A stretch of DNA of 5,119 nt from Gemmatimonadaceae bacterium. Lineage in GTDB: Bacteria; Gemmatimonadota; Gemmatimonadetes; Gemmatimonadales; Gemmatimonadaceae. The position numbers were made by a program, and so were the translations under genes. The stretch spans positions 1 to 5,119 of the forward strand of contig JANWKK010000213.1 in assembly GCA_025451425.1 (NCBI GenBank), in the 5' to 3' direction. Each line of letters begins with the position of its first letter. Within the stretch, counting starts at the first letter, position 1. Below, piece by piece: positions 1 to 5,119 of this stretch. The notes under the pieces were generated by a model, which was not told where the DNA came from, did not search any database, and saw nothing but the letters and a program-made list of their open reading frames with translations.

Positions 1-2
1 CT

Positions 3-1424
3 GAGACGGCACGTGCTTGGTACCGCCGAGTCCTCGAATCTGATCCACGGAACGAGGAAATCGCGGGAATCCTGACTTCTCTCGACAACGATCCGGGCAC
101 GCCCGCGGTCGCGGCCTCGGCGTCGCCGCAACAGGCGGCCCCGTCGTCGTCAGGAGAAGCGCACGGCGAGTCCATCACTTTGCAGTCAGCGATCAGCTCG
201 GCGGCGCCCGGTTCGGCCGCTCCAAACACCGAGTCGGCTGACAAGGCATCGACTGACTCGCCGACGCCAACAATTCCCGAGAGCAATTTCGACGACCTCG
301 CCAAGCTCTTCACTGCGACGTCGCCATCAGGCTTGGCGAGCGGACCCCTCCAGCTCATTCACGAGGGCGAAGATCTCCTCGGACGCCCGGATGATCACAC
401 GAGCCCGGATGCACAGCCGATTCGTACGCCGCGATCCTCGTCAGGCTTCTCGCCGTTCGGCGGAGGTGCGGAAGATGTCGCTCCGTCGGGCTTTCACGCG
501 ACATTTCTCGACGGCCTAACGAGCGAAGCGCCTGCGGAACCGCCACCGCCGGTGGAAGTCACGCCGCCGGCTGTCGCCGCGGAAGAAACACCAGCGCCTG
601 TCGCCGAGAAAACACCCGCGGTGCCCCCTCCGGAGCCGCAGGCCGCAGCCCCGCAATCGCAGCCGCAACCTTCGCCCGAGCCGCCGGGCGCACCGAGTGC
701 CGACCCGAGCACCGCCTTCGTCACCGAGACGATGGCCGAGCTATATCTGCAGCAGGGCCATAAGGACCAGGCGCTCGAGGTCTTCCGCAAGCTCGTCCAA
801 TTACACCCTAACGACGCAAACCTCTCCGCGCGTCTTGCCTCGCTCGAGCATCCGCAAGAAGACCAATTGCACGGCGTCGCTGCGATTCCGACTCCCGCGC
901 CAGCGGTCGTCGCCGATAGTGGTCCGACGATTCGCGAGTTCCTCGGTCTGATTGCAGAGTTTCGACCGCGCGGCAGCCGGCCACCCGACGATTTGGCCGC
1001 GCCCGCGCCCGAGGTCGCGACGGACGCTCGCGGGACATCGTCGGCTTCGACCGTTGGCGGCTCCATTCACAACTTGTTCGCCGAGGCTGAGCAACGCGGA
1101 CCGGCCGATCAGAACAGCCAGACAAACCACGATGCGATCGCCGCGTCGGCCGCGAACGAGCGTGTCGAGGCGGAGCAACCGCTGCCTGGACGACCGTCGA
1201 CTCCCGCTGCCAACGAGCTATCGCTCGATCATGTATTTCGTCACGCGACGCCGGCCACGGGAAGCGGTGCTCAGTCGGGTTTTTCGTTCGACCAGTTCTT
1301 TTCGCAACAGGCGCAGAAAGACGTCGCTGCTGCTGACGCCGAACCCGCCAATGAGGCCGGTCCCGGGCAAGGCGACGACATACAGCAATTCAATGCGTGG
1401 CTCGAGGGGTTGAAGAAGACGTGA
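3..1424 (+). CDS. TPR-containing protein with long disordered Ala/Pro-rich linkers (5' truncated)
   Basis: The frame is open from the left edge, so the gene starts upstream; 473 residues are visible. Residues 1-29 (ETARAWYRRVLESDP...) look like the second helix of a TPR unit and its exit. Because of this the in-frame TTG at 180 is not a credible start, and no in-frame ATG occurs before the second TPR. A full TPR lies at residues about 237-283 (711-848), with the typical AELYLQQGHKDQALEVFRKL pattern followed by LHPND. The rest looks disordered: residues about 176-235 (528-707) are dominated by Pro, Ala, Glu and Gln, and later linkers are Ala/Ser/Gly-rich. Short aromatic motifs punctuate the linkers (FDDLAKLF, IREFLGLI, SIHNLF, SLDHVF, SFDQFF), and the C-terminus is QQFNAWLEGLKK. 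No signal peptide can be judged because the N-terminus is missing. TPRs usually bind proteins, so a scaffold or adaptor role is plausible but inferred. The stop overlaps the aroQ start. Confidence 0.85.
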   Translation, partial: ETARAWYRRVLESDPRNEEIAGILTSLDNDPGTPAVAASASPQQAAPSSSGEAHGESITLQSAISSAAPGSAAPNTESADKASTDSPTPTIPESNFDDLAKLFTATSPSGLASGPLQLIHEGEDLLGRPDDHTSPDAQPIRTPRSSSGFSPFGGGAEDVAPSGFHATFLDGLTSEAPAEPPPPVEVTPPAVAAEETPAPVAEKTPAVPPPEPQAAAPQSQPQPSPEPPGAPSADPSTAFVTETMAELYLQQGHKDQALEVFRKLVQLHPNDANLSARLASLEHPQEDQLHGVAAIPTPAPAVVADSGPTIREFLGLIAEFRPRGSRPPDDLAAPAPEVATDARGTSSASTVGGSIHNLFAEAEQRGPADQNSQTNHDAIAASAANERVEAEQPLPGRPSTPAANELSLDHVFRHATPATGSGAQSGFSFDQFFSQQAQKDVAAADAEPANEAGPGQGDDIQQFNAWLEGLKKT

Positions 1425-1885
1425 GGATCGCGGTCATCAACGGTCCGAACCTCAATCTGCTCGGCGTACGAGAGCCATCGGTCTACGGAACCGAGACGCT
1501 CGACGATGTCGAGCGACGGCTGCACAGCGTGGCGCGAGAGCTCGGTGCGTCGCTCGAATTCGTGCAGCGCAACGGCGAAGGGGAGCTCATCGAATACATT
1601 CATGGACTGCGCGGCCGCGTCGACGGAGCGGTCGTGAACGCTGGGGCGTACAGTCACTCGAGCCTCGCCATCCGTGATGCCTTGACCGGCGTTTCCATGC
1701 CATTTGTGGAAGTACACATCACGAACGTCTACGCGCGCGAGCCCGAGCGCCGACACTCGATGTTGGCGCAAGCGGCGGTCGGTGTCGTCTGCGGATTGGG
1801 AACGTACGGCTACGAGCTCGCGCTTCGCGGACTCGCGGCGAAATTGTCGGTACGCGCGCCCGTGGGAAGCGTCGCGCGTGTCTGA
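1421..1885 (+). CDS. aroQ: 3-dehydroquinate dehydratase, type II (AroQ)
   Basis: This enzyme converts 3-dehydroquinate to 3-dehydroshikimate in the shikimate pathway, in the cytoplasm. The GTG start at 1421 gives 154 residues, normal for this small dodecameric family, and places the conserved opening (RIAVINGPNLNLLG) directly at the N-terminus. An upstream in-frame GTG at 1397 would add eight poorly conserved residues. Family landmarks are all present: Arg17 and the catalytic Tyr22 in the flexible lid (REPSVYG), QRNGEGELI at 49-57, Asn73 and His79 in NAGAYSHSS, EVHITN with His99, Arg106 and Arg110 in the following helix, and GLGTYGYELAL near the end. These match the known active-site set of type II enzymes, so the protein should be active. 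The start shares GTGA with the preceding stop, and a purine stretch (GAGGGGTTGAAGAAGA) lies just upstream. This favours coupled translation from the TPR gene. Confidence 0.96.
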   Translation: MRIAVINGPNLNLLGVREPSVYGTETLDDVERRLHSVARELGASLEFVQRNGEGELIEYIHGLRGRVDGAVVNAGAYSHSSLAIRDALTGVSMPFVEVHITNVYAREPERRHSMLAQAAVGVVCGLGTYGYELALRGLAAKLSVRAPVGSVARV

Positions 1886-2963
1886 TCAGCGTTCGCGGCG
1901 ACTCGCCGCCTTGCTCGACGGCCTAACGGCGGCGCATGTCGACGCGCTGCTCGTCACGGGCCTGGCGAACGTTCGTTACCTCACCGGTTTTTCGGGCTCG
2001 AGCGCGTTGCTACTCGTGACTCCGCGCGACAGTCTGCTGATTACCGATTTCCGCTACCAGATCCAAGCAGCCGATGAAGTCGGCGATGTCGCTCGCGTGT
2101 TGATCGAGCCGCAGAGCTTGTGGTCCGGATTGTGGCAGCAGCTCACGCAGCTCGGCGGCGTCCAGGTCGTCGGTTTCGAGTCTGCTCATCTCCTGCACCG
2201 CGATTTTCAGCGCTTGATGGAAGCCGGGGCGCGCTGGCAGTGGCGCCCGACGCTCGACCTCGTCGAGACACTCCGTGAGCGAAAGGACCCTAACGAGGTC
2301 ATGCTCATCGAGCGGGCGGCGGGCGTGGCAATTCGTGCTCTCGAGCGCACGCTCGCGCAGGTGCGGGTCGGCATGAGCGAGCTGCAAGTGGCCGGTCTGC
2401 TCGAGCGAGCGCTGCGCGACGAAGGCAGCGAAGGTTTTCCATTTCCCTCGATCGTCGCCTGCGGTCCACGCTCAGCGCTGCCGCACGCACGCGCGTCGTC
2501 GGCGAAGATCCGCGACGGTGACATCTTGTTGATAGACTTTGGCGCCGAAGTCGAGGGCTATTGCGCCGACATCACGCGAACGGTCGTTGTTGGCCGCGCG
2601 ACGGATGAGCAGCGTGAAGTCTACGACGTTGTTCGCAAGGCGAACGAGCAGGCGTCGCAGGAGATCCGTGCTGGTATGACGGGTCGAGATGCCGACGCGA
2701 TTGCGCGCGGATACATCGAGCGGCGCGGTTTTGGCGAGTTATTCGGCCACGGCCTCGGGCACGGCGTTGGCCTCGAGGTCCATGAAGCGCCTCGTCTTGC
2801 CCGCACTGCCGACGGTGCGCTGGCCGAGGGTGCCGTTGTGACGATCGAGCCAGGAGTCTACCGCCCTGGATGGGGCGGCGTGCGCATCGAGGACGACGTT
2901 GTTCTGGACCCGGCGGGACCGCGTATCCTCACGCGATTCACGCGGGAACTGATCGAGATCTAA
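1878..2963 (+). CDS. M24-family Xaa-Pro aminopeptidase/dipeptidase
   Basis: This is a cytoplasmic metallopeptidase predicted to cleave X-Pro bonds. The GTG start at 1878 overlaps the end of aroQ by 8 bases and gives 361 residues, typical of the short bacterial M24B peptidases; extending further upstream would only read aroQ out of frame. Residues about 5-130 are the creatinase/prolidase N-terminal domain (LLVTGLANVRYLTGFSGS). Residues about 140-355 are the pita-bread catalytic domain. The five metal ligands of the family are visible: Asp220 (LLIDFGAE), Asp231 (ADITRT), His295 in HGLGHGVGLEVHE, Glu324 (TIEPGVY) and Glu338 (VRIEDDV). The supporting His203 (LPHARAS), His291, His302 and Arg336 are also present. 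Nothing distinguishes aminopeptidase P from prolidase with confidence, so no pepP or pepQ symbol is assigned. A GGGAAG stretch at 1864-1869 is a possible weak ribosome binding site. Its position after aroQ matches the B. subtilis yqhS-yqhT pairing. Confidence 0.94.
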   Translation: MSDQRSRRLAALLDGLTAAHVDALLVTGLANVRYLTGFSGSSALLLVTPRDSLLITDFRYQIQAADEVGDVARVLIEPQSLWSGLWQQLTQLGGVQVVGFESAHLLHRDFQRLMEAGARWQWRPTLDLVETLRERKDPNEVMLIERAAGVAIRALERTLAQVRVGMSELQVAGLLERALRDEGSEGFPFPSIVACGPRSALPHARASSAKIRDGDILLIDFGAEVEGYCADITRTVVVGRATDEQREVYDVVRKANEQASQEIRAGMTGRDADAIARGYIERRGFGELFGHGLGHGVGLEVHEAPRLARTADGALAEGAVVTIEPGVYRPGWGGVRIEDDVVLDPAGPRILTRFTRELIEI

Positions 2964-2981
2964 CATCCTTCCCATATTGCC

Positions 2982-3485
2982 TTGATCGACCTTCGCTATG
3001 TGAAAAAACTCATCGAGATGATCGACGAGTCGTCGGTGGACTCGATCGAGATCTCGTCCGACAAAGGGATGAAGATCCGCATCTCCAAGAGTCCACAGCA
3101 GCGCGGAACCGTGCAAATGGCGGCGCCGATGCCTGTTCCCGCCCTGCTTCCAGCGGCTCCCGCTCGCCCGACGCCGTCGGATGGGCAACTTGCCGTCAGC
3201 GAGCTCGAAACGCCGGGTAGGGCAGAAGCGTCCAAGACACAGCTACTCGAAGTGAAGTCGCCGATGGTGGGGACGTTTTACCAATCGCCCGAGCCCGGAG
3301 CCAAGCACTATGTCGTTGTCGGAGACCGCGTGGCGAAGGGTCAGATCCTCTGCATCATCGAAGCGATGAAGATCATGAACGAGATCGAGTCGGAGTACGC
3401 CGGCGTACTCCGCGAAATCGCTGCACAGGACGCGCAGCCCGTGGAATACGGACAGGTGCTCTTCCGAATTGATCCTACTGGCTAG
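2982..3485 (+). CDS. accB: Biotin carboxyl carrier protein of acetyl-CoA carboxylase (AccB)
   Basis: AccB carries the biotin that AccC carboxylates and that the carboxyltransferase then uses to make malonyl-CoA. With the TTG start at 2982 the product is 167 residues, close to the usual size. The N-terminus reads IDLRYVKKLIEMIDESSVDS, matching the conserved AccB start (DLRKIKKLIELVEES in E. coli), which is why TTG is preferred to the in-frame GTG at 3000 or the ATT at 2976. Residues about 1-36 are the N-terminal segment and about 40-85 form a flexible Pro/Ala-rich linker. Residues about 88-165 are the biotinyl domain: VKSPMVGTFYQSPEPG includes the family 'thumb' region, and EAMKIMNEIE contains the lysine (Lys130) that BirA would biotinylate. 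No Shine-Dalgarno sequence is visible in the 18-base gap after the peptidase, so initiation may depend on coupling. pilT follows after 4 bases; the partner accC comes only after pilT. Confidence 0.96.
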   Translation: MIDLRYVKKLIEMIDESSVDSIEISSDKGMKIRISKSPQQRGTVQMAAPMPVPALLPAAPARPTPSDGQLAVSELETPGRAEASKTQLLEVKSPMVGTFYQSPEPGAKHYVVVGDRVAKGQILCIIEAMKIMNEIESEYAGVLREIAAQDAQPVEYGQVLFRIDPTG

Positions 3486-3489
3486 TCCA

Positions 3490-4665
3490 ATGCGCGCTGC
3501 CGCTGCCACCGCCGCTCCCCCAGCGGCGGCTCAATCCGCTACCTCGGGCTTCAATTTCAAGTCCGTGCTGCAGGAGCTGATTCAGCGCAACGCGTCGGAC
3601 TTGCACCTCAAAGTCGGCCGTCCGCCGACGCTTCGCGTCAACGGCGAGCTCGAGCCGCTCGGGCGCCCGCCACTCCGTCCAGAGGATCTCAAGGCATTAG
3701 CGGAGCAACTCATGACTCCGCGTCAGGTGAAGCAGTTCGCCGAAGAGAAAGAGTGCGACTTCGCGATCGGCGTTCCCGGAATCGGACGATTCCGCGTCAA
3801 CGTGTATCAGCAGCGCGGCTCCCTCTGTTACGCGATGCGCGCCATCCCGTACCAGGCGCGCACGATCACCGAGCTCAATTTGCCGCCGGTGATCGAAGAG
3901 ATCGCGATGAAGCCGCGCGGCATGGTGTTGGTCACCGGAATCACAGGATCGGGAAAGTCCACGGCGCTCGCTGGAATGATCCAGCACGTGAATGAGCACC
4001 GGCGTGCGAACATCATCACGATCGAGGACCCGATCGAATTCCTGCATCGCGACATCAACTGCCACATCAATCAACGGGAAGTCGGCACGGACACCGCCAA
4101 TTTCGGACAGGCACTGCGACGCGTCCTGCGACAGGACCCGGACGTCGTCCTCATCGGCGAAATTCGAGATATCGAGACGCTCGACACGGCACTCAAGGCG
4201 GCAGACACCGGTCACCTCGTCTTCTCGACGCTGCACACGACCGACGCGACGCAGACCATCAACCGCGTGCTGTCGTTCTATCCGCCACACCAGCAGGCGG
4301 AGGTCCGTTTCTCTCTCGCCACCGCGCTGCAGGCGGTGGTTTCACTTCGCCTCGTTCCGCGCGCGGACAAACCCGGCCGAATTCCCGCGTGCGAGATCTT
4401 GATCAACACGGCGGCGGTTCGAGATAACATCCGTGACATGAACGCCACGCTGAACATTCCCGATCTGATCAAAGAGGGAACAGTTCAGTACGGGATGCAG
4501 AGCTTCGACCAGTCACTGATGGGCTGGTACACGAAGGGGATCATCTCTTACGAGAGCGCAGTCTTCTTCGCAACGAGTCCCGCGGAGTTCGCGCTGCGAG
4601 TCCAGGGCGTCGCCGGCACGAGCGACAATACGTGGGCAGGCTTCGAAAGAGACTCGGGTGGCTAG
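3490..4665 (+). CDS. pilT: PilT-family type IV pilus retraction ATPase
   Basis: This is a hexameric cytoplasmic ATPase of the secretion/T4P superfamily, predicted to drive pilus retraction and twitching. The ATG at 3490 gives 391 residues; an in-frame TTG at 3469, inside accB, is a less likely start. Residues 1-18 are an Ala/Pro-rich tail. Residues about 21-125 form the PAS-like N-terminal domain (SDLHLKVGRPP). Then come Walker A (GITGSGKST, Lys156), the Asp box (IITIEDPIE, Glu179-Glu183), Walker B (VVLIGEIRD, Glu224) and the His box (GHLVFSTLHTTDA, His242 and His249). The C-terminal domain ends with YGMQSFDQSLM and ISYESAVFFATSP. The stretch aligning with the retraction motif AIRNLIRE of P. 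aeruginosa PilT is AVRDNIRD (309-316), so it is related but altered. PilU or another PilT paralogue remains possible. No other pilus genes are in the window, and no clear ribosome binding site precedes the start, 4 bases after accB. Confidence 0.93.
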   Translation: MRAAAATAAPPAAAQSATSGFNFKSVLQELIQRNASDLHLKVGRPPTLRVNGELEPLGRPPLRPEDLKALAEQLMTPRQVKQFAEEKECDFAIGVPGIGRFRVNVYQQRGSLCYAMRAIPYQARTITELNLPPVIEEIAMKPRGMVLVTGITGSGKSTALAGMIQHVNEHRRANIITIEDPIEFLHRDINCHINQREVGTDTANFGQALRRVLRQDPDVVLIGEIRDIETLDTALKAADTGHLVFSTLHTTDATQTINRVLSFYPPHQQAEVRFSLATALQAVVSLRLVPRADKPGRIPACEILINTAAVRDNIRDMNATLNIPDLIKEGTVQYGMQSFDQSLMGWYTKGIISYESAVFFATSPAEFALRVQGVAGTSDNTWAGFERDSGG

Positions 4666-4680
4666 ATTTGGCGGTTGCTC

Positions 4681-4710
4681 GGTGATTGGTGGTTGGTGAT
4701 TGGTGGTTGG
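4681..4710 (+). repeat. Perfect 14-base tandem duplication (GGTGATTGGTGGTT x2)
   Basis: The unit GGTGATTGGTGGTT occurs at 4681-4694 and again without mismatch at 4695-4708, followed by GG as the beginning of a third copy. Within the unit TTGG and GGTG words recur, so it is built from a shorter pattern. Its G/T-only composition, apart from one A per unit, stands out from the flanking coding DNA. It also forms the left arm of the inverted repeat that follows. Confidence 0.9.
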
Positions 4711-4748
4711 CGACCCCCGTGGCCACCAACAACCAACAACAAATCACC
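4681..4748. repeat. Imperfect inverted repeat (26-base arms, 16-base loop)
   Basis: The left arm 4681-4706 and the reverse complement of 4723-4748 agree at 22 of 26 positions; both begin GGTGATT and end GTTGGTGG or a close variant. The spacer 4707-4722 is TTGGCGACCCCCGTGG. As RNA this could form a long stem between pilT and accC. There is no clear U-tract directly after the right arm (TTCGTTGCACT), so an ordinary intrinsic terminator is not supported. It might be a dispersed intergenic palindromic element, or might protect or attenuate the transcript; the function is inferred. Confidence 0.75.
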
Positions 4749-4772
4749 TTCGTTGCACTCTAGCCCCTCGCA

Positions 4773-5119
4773 ATGTTTTCCAAAGTCCTCATCGCCAATC
4801 GAGGCGAGATTGCGTTGCGCGTCATTCGTGCGTGCCGCGAGCTTGGCCTCGAGACAGTGGCCGTGTACTCGGAAGCAGACCGTGAGTCGCTCCACGTCCG
4901 CTTCGCGGATGACGACGTCTGCATTGGCCCGCCGCCCGCGCGCGACTCGTACCTCAACATTCCGCGAATCATTGCTGCCGCCGAGATAACGGGCGCGGAC
5001 GCGATCCATCCGGGCTACGGCTTTCTCGCCGAGAACGCCGAATTCGCGGAGATCTGCGCAGCGTCGAAGATCACGTTCATCGGTCCGACTGCCGATCAGA
5101 TTCGCACGATGGGCGACAA
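4773..5119 (+). CDS. accC: Biotin carboxylase subunit of acetyl-CoA carboxylase (AccC), N-terminal part
   Basis: AccC uses ATP and bicarbonate to carboxylate the biotin on AccB. The ATG at 4773 opens a frame with 115 complete codons that runs off the right edge; the full family length is about 450 residues. The visible part is the biotin carboxylase N-terminal (pre-ATP-grasp) domain: [20 protein letters not shown] at 4-23, [43 protein letters not shown], the hallmark [10 protein letters not shown] at 79-88, and [14 protein letters not shown] at the edge, where the family continues with Lys. The ATP-grasp and C-terminal domains are outside the window. Related carboxylases (propionyl-CoA, pyruvate) share this domain, but accB nearby on the same strand supports acetyl-CoA carboxylase. 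No Shine-Dalgarno sequence precedes the start, and a repeat-bearing gap separates it from pilT, so it could have separate expression. Confidence 0.95.
   Translation, partial: MFSKVLIANRGEIALRVIRACRELGLETVAVYSEADRESLHVRFADDDVCIGPPPARDSYLNIPRIIAAAEITGADAIHPGYGFLAENAEFAEICAASKITFIGPTADQIRTMGD

Larger units (their letters stand above)
4666..4772. other. Intergenic gap between pilT and accC
   Basis: This is the only substantial non-coding stretch, 107 bases. It contains the tandem and inverted repeats listed separately. I see no convincing sigma-70 promoter, and no purine-rich ribosome binding site before the accC ATG (the preceding bases are TAGCCCCTCGCA). accC is therefore either initiated without a Shine-Dalgarno sequence or carried on a transcript reading through from upstream. 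Reading frames crossing this gap on either strand are repeat-derived and not credible genes. Confidence 0.7.

Noticed and set aside
180..182. TTG at 180 as the start of the TPR protein
   Set aside because: The same frame is open back to the window edge and its first residues look like a TPR helix, so the gene begins outside the window.
494..1066. 190-codon antisense frame opposite the TPR gene
   Set aside because: Its composition (Gly/Ala/Ser/Thr runs) is simply the complement of the Pro/Ala-rich coding strand. It has no domain and lies entirely inside a well-supported gene.
1271..1771. 166-codon antisense frame spanning the TPR-aroQ junction
   Set aside because: It crosses two strongly supported genes and has no family resemblance; it is a shadow frame.
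507..1928. Identical 15-base word CTCGACGGCCTAACG at 507-521 and 1914-1928
   Set aside because: Both copies encode LDGLT in unrelated proteins within biased GC-rich codon usage. The flanks do not match, so this is most likely chance.
3697..4290. 197-codon antisense frame opposite pilT
   Set aside because: pilT on the + strand has every family motif across this region. The antisense product is Arg/Asp/His/Val-rich with no recognisable domain, as expected for a GC-driven shadow frame.
4681..4760. Intrinsic terminator after pilT
   Set aside because: The inverted repeat could form a stem, but the stem is G/T- and A/C-rich with mismatches and no U-run follows it directly, so I list it as a repeat only.
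4541..5009. Frames on both strands running through the repeat between pilT and accC
   Set aside because: The products contain repeat-derived TNHQSP/TTNN-type strings and then read accC or pilT in a wrong frame. accC in its own frame matches biotin carboxylase throughout.

Overview
This is a GC-rich, densely packed bacterial chromosomal segment with all six genes on the + strand. It holds a 5'-truncated TPR/disordered protein, aroQ (type II 3-dehydroquinase), an M24-family Xaa-Pro peptidase, accB (biotin carboxyl carrier protein), a PilT-family ATPase, and the first 115 codons of accC (biotin carboxylase). There are no RNA genes, transposases, CRISPR arrays or signs of recent transfer. Third-position GC preference looks uniform across the genes, and it produces many long antisense shadow frames.

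Layout. The TPR gene runs from the left edge to 1424. Its stop overlaps the aroQ GTG start (GTGA, 1421-1424). The aroQ stop overlaps the peptidase GTG start by 8 bases (1878-1885). A gap of 18 bases leads to a TTG-started accB (2982-3485), and pilT begins 4 bases after the accB stop (3490-4665). This spacing suggests one transcript with translational coupling. The only real intergenic gap is 4666-4772 (107 bases). It carries a perfect 14-base tandem duplication that is the left arm of a long imperfect inverted repeat. accC starts at 4773 and runs off the right edge.

Functions. AroQ makes 3-dehydroshikimate in the shikimate pathway. AccB and AccC are the biotin carrier and biotin carboxylase of acetyl-CoA carboxylase, the first committed step of fatty acid synthesis; the carboxyltransferase subunits are not in the window. 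The M24 enzyme recycles peptides with proline at position two. The PilT-like protein would power type IV pilus retraction. The TPR protein has no clear function, but it is rich in low-complexity linkers and short aromatic motifs.

Organism and context. aroQ, an M24 peptidase, efp, accB and accC form a neighbourhood known in Firmicutes such as Bacillus. Here efp is absent between the peptidase and accB, and pilT sits between accB and accC. The overall style (GC-rich, Gram-negative-type PilT, Ala/Pro-rich TPR protein) makes me think of Gemmatimonadota or a related soil phylum. That is an impression from gene style, not a demonstrated placement.

Novelty. I see no clearly new multi-gene system. 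The best candidates for a second look are the repeated aromatic motifs in the TPR protein, the pilT insertion into the accB-accC pair, and the GATTGGTGG-type repeat in front of accC.
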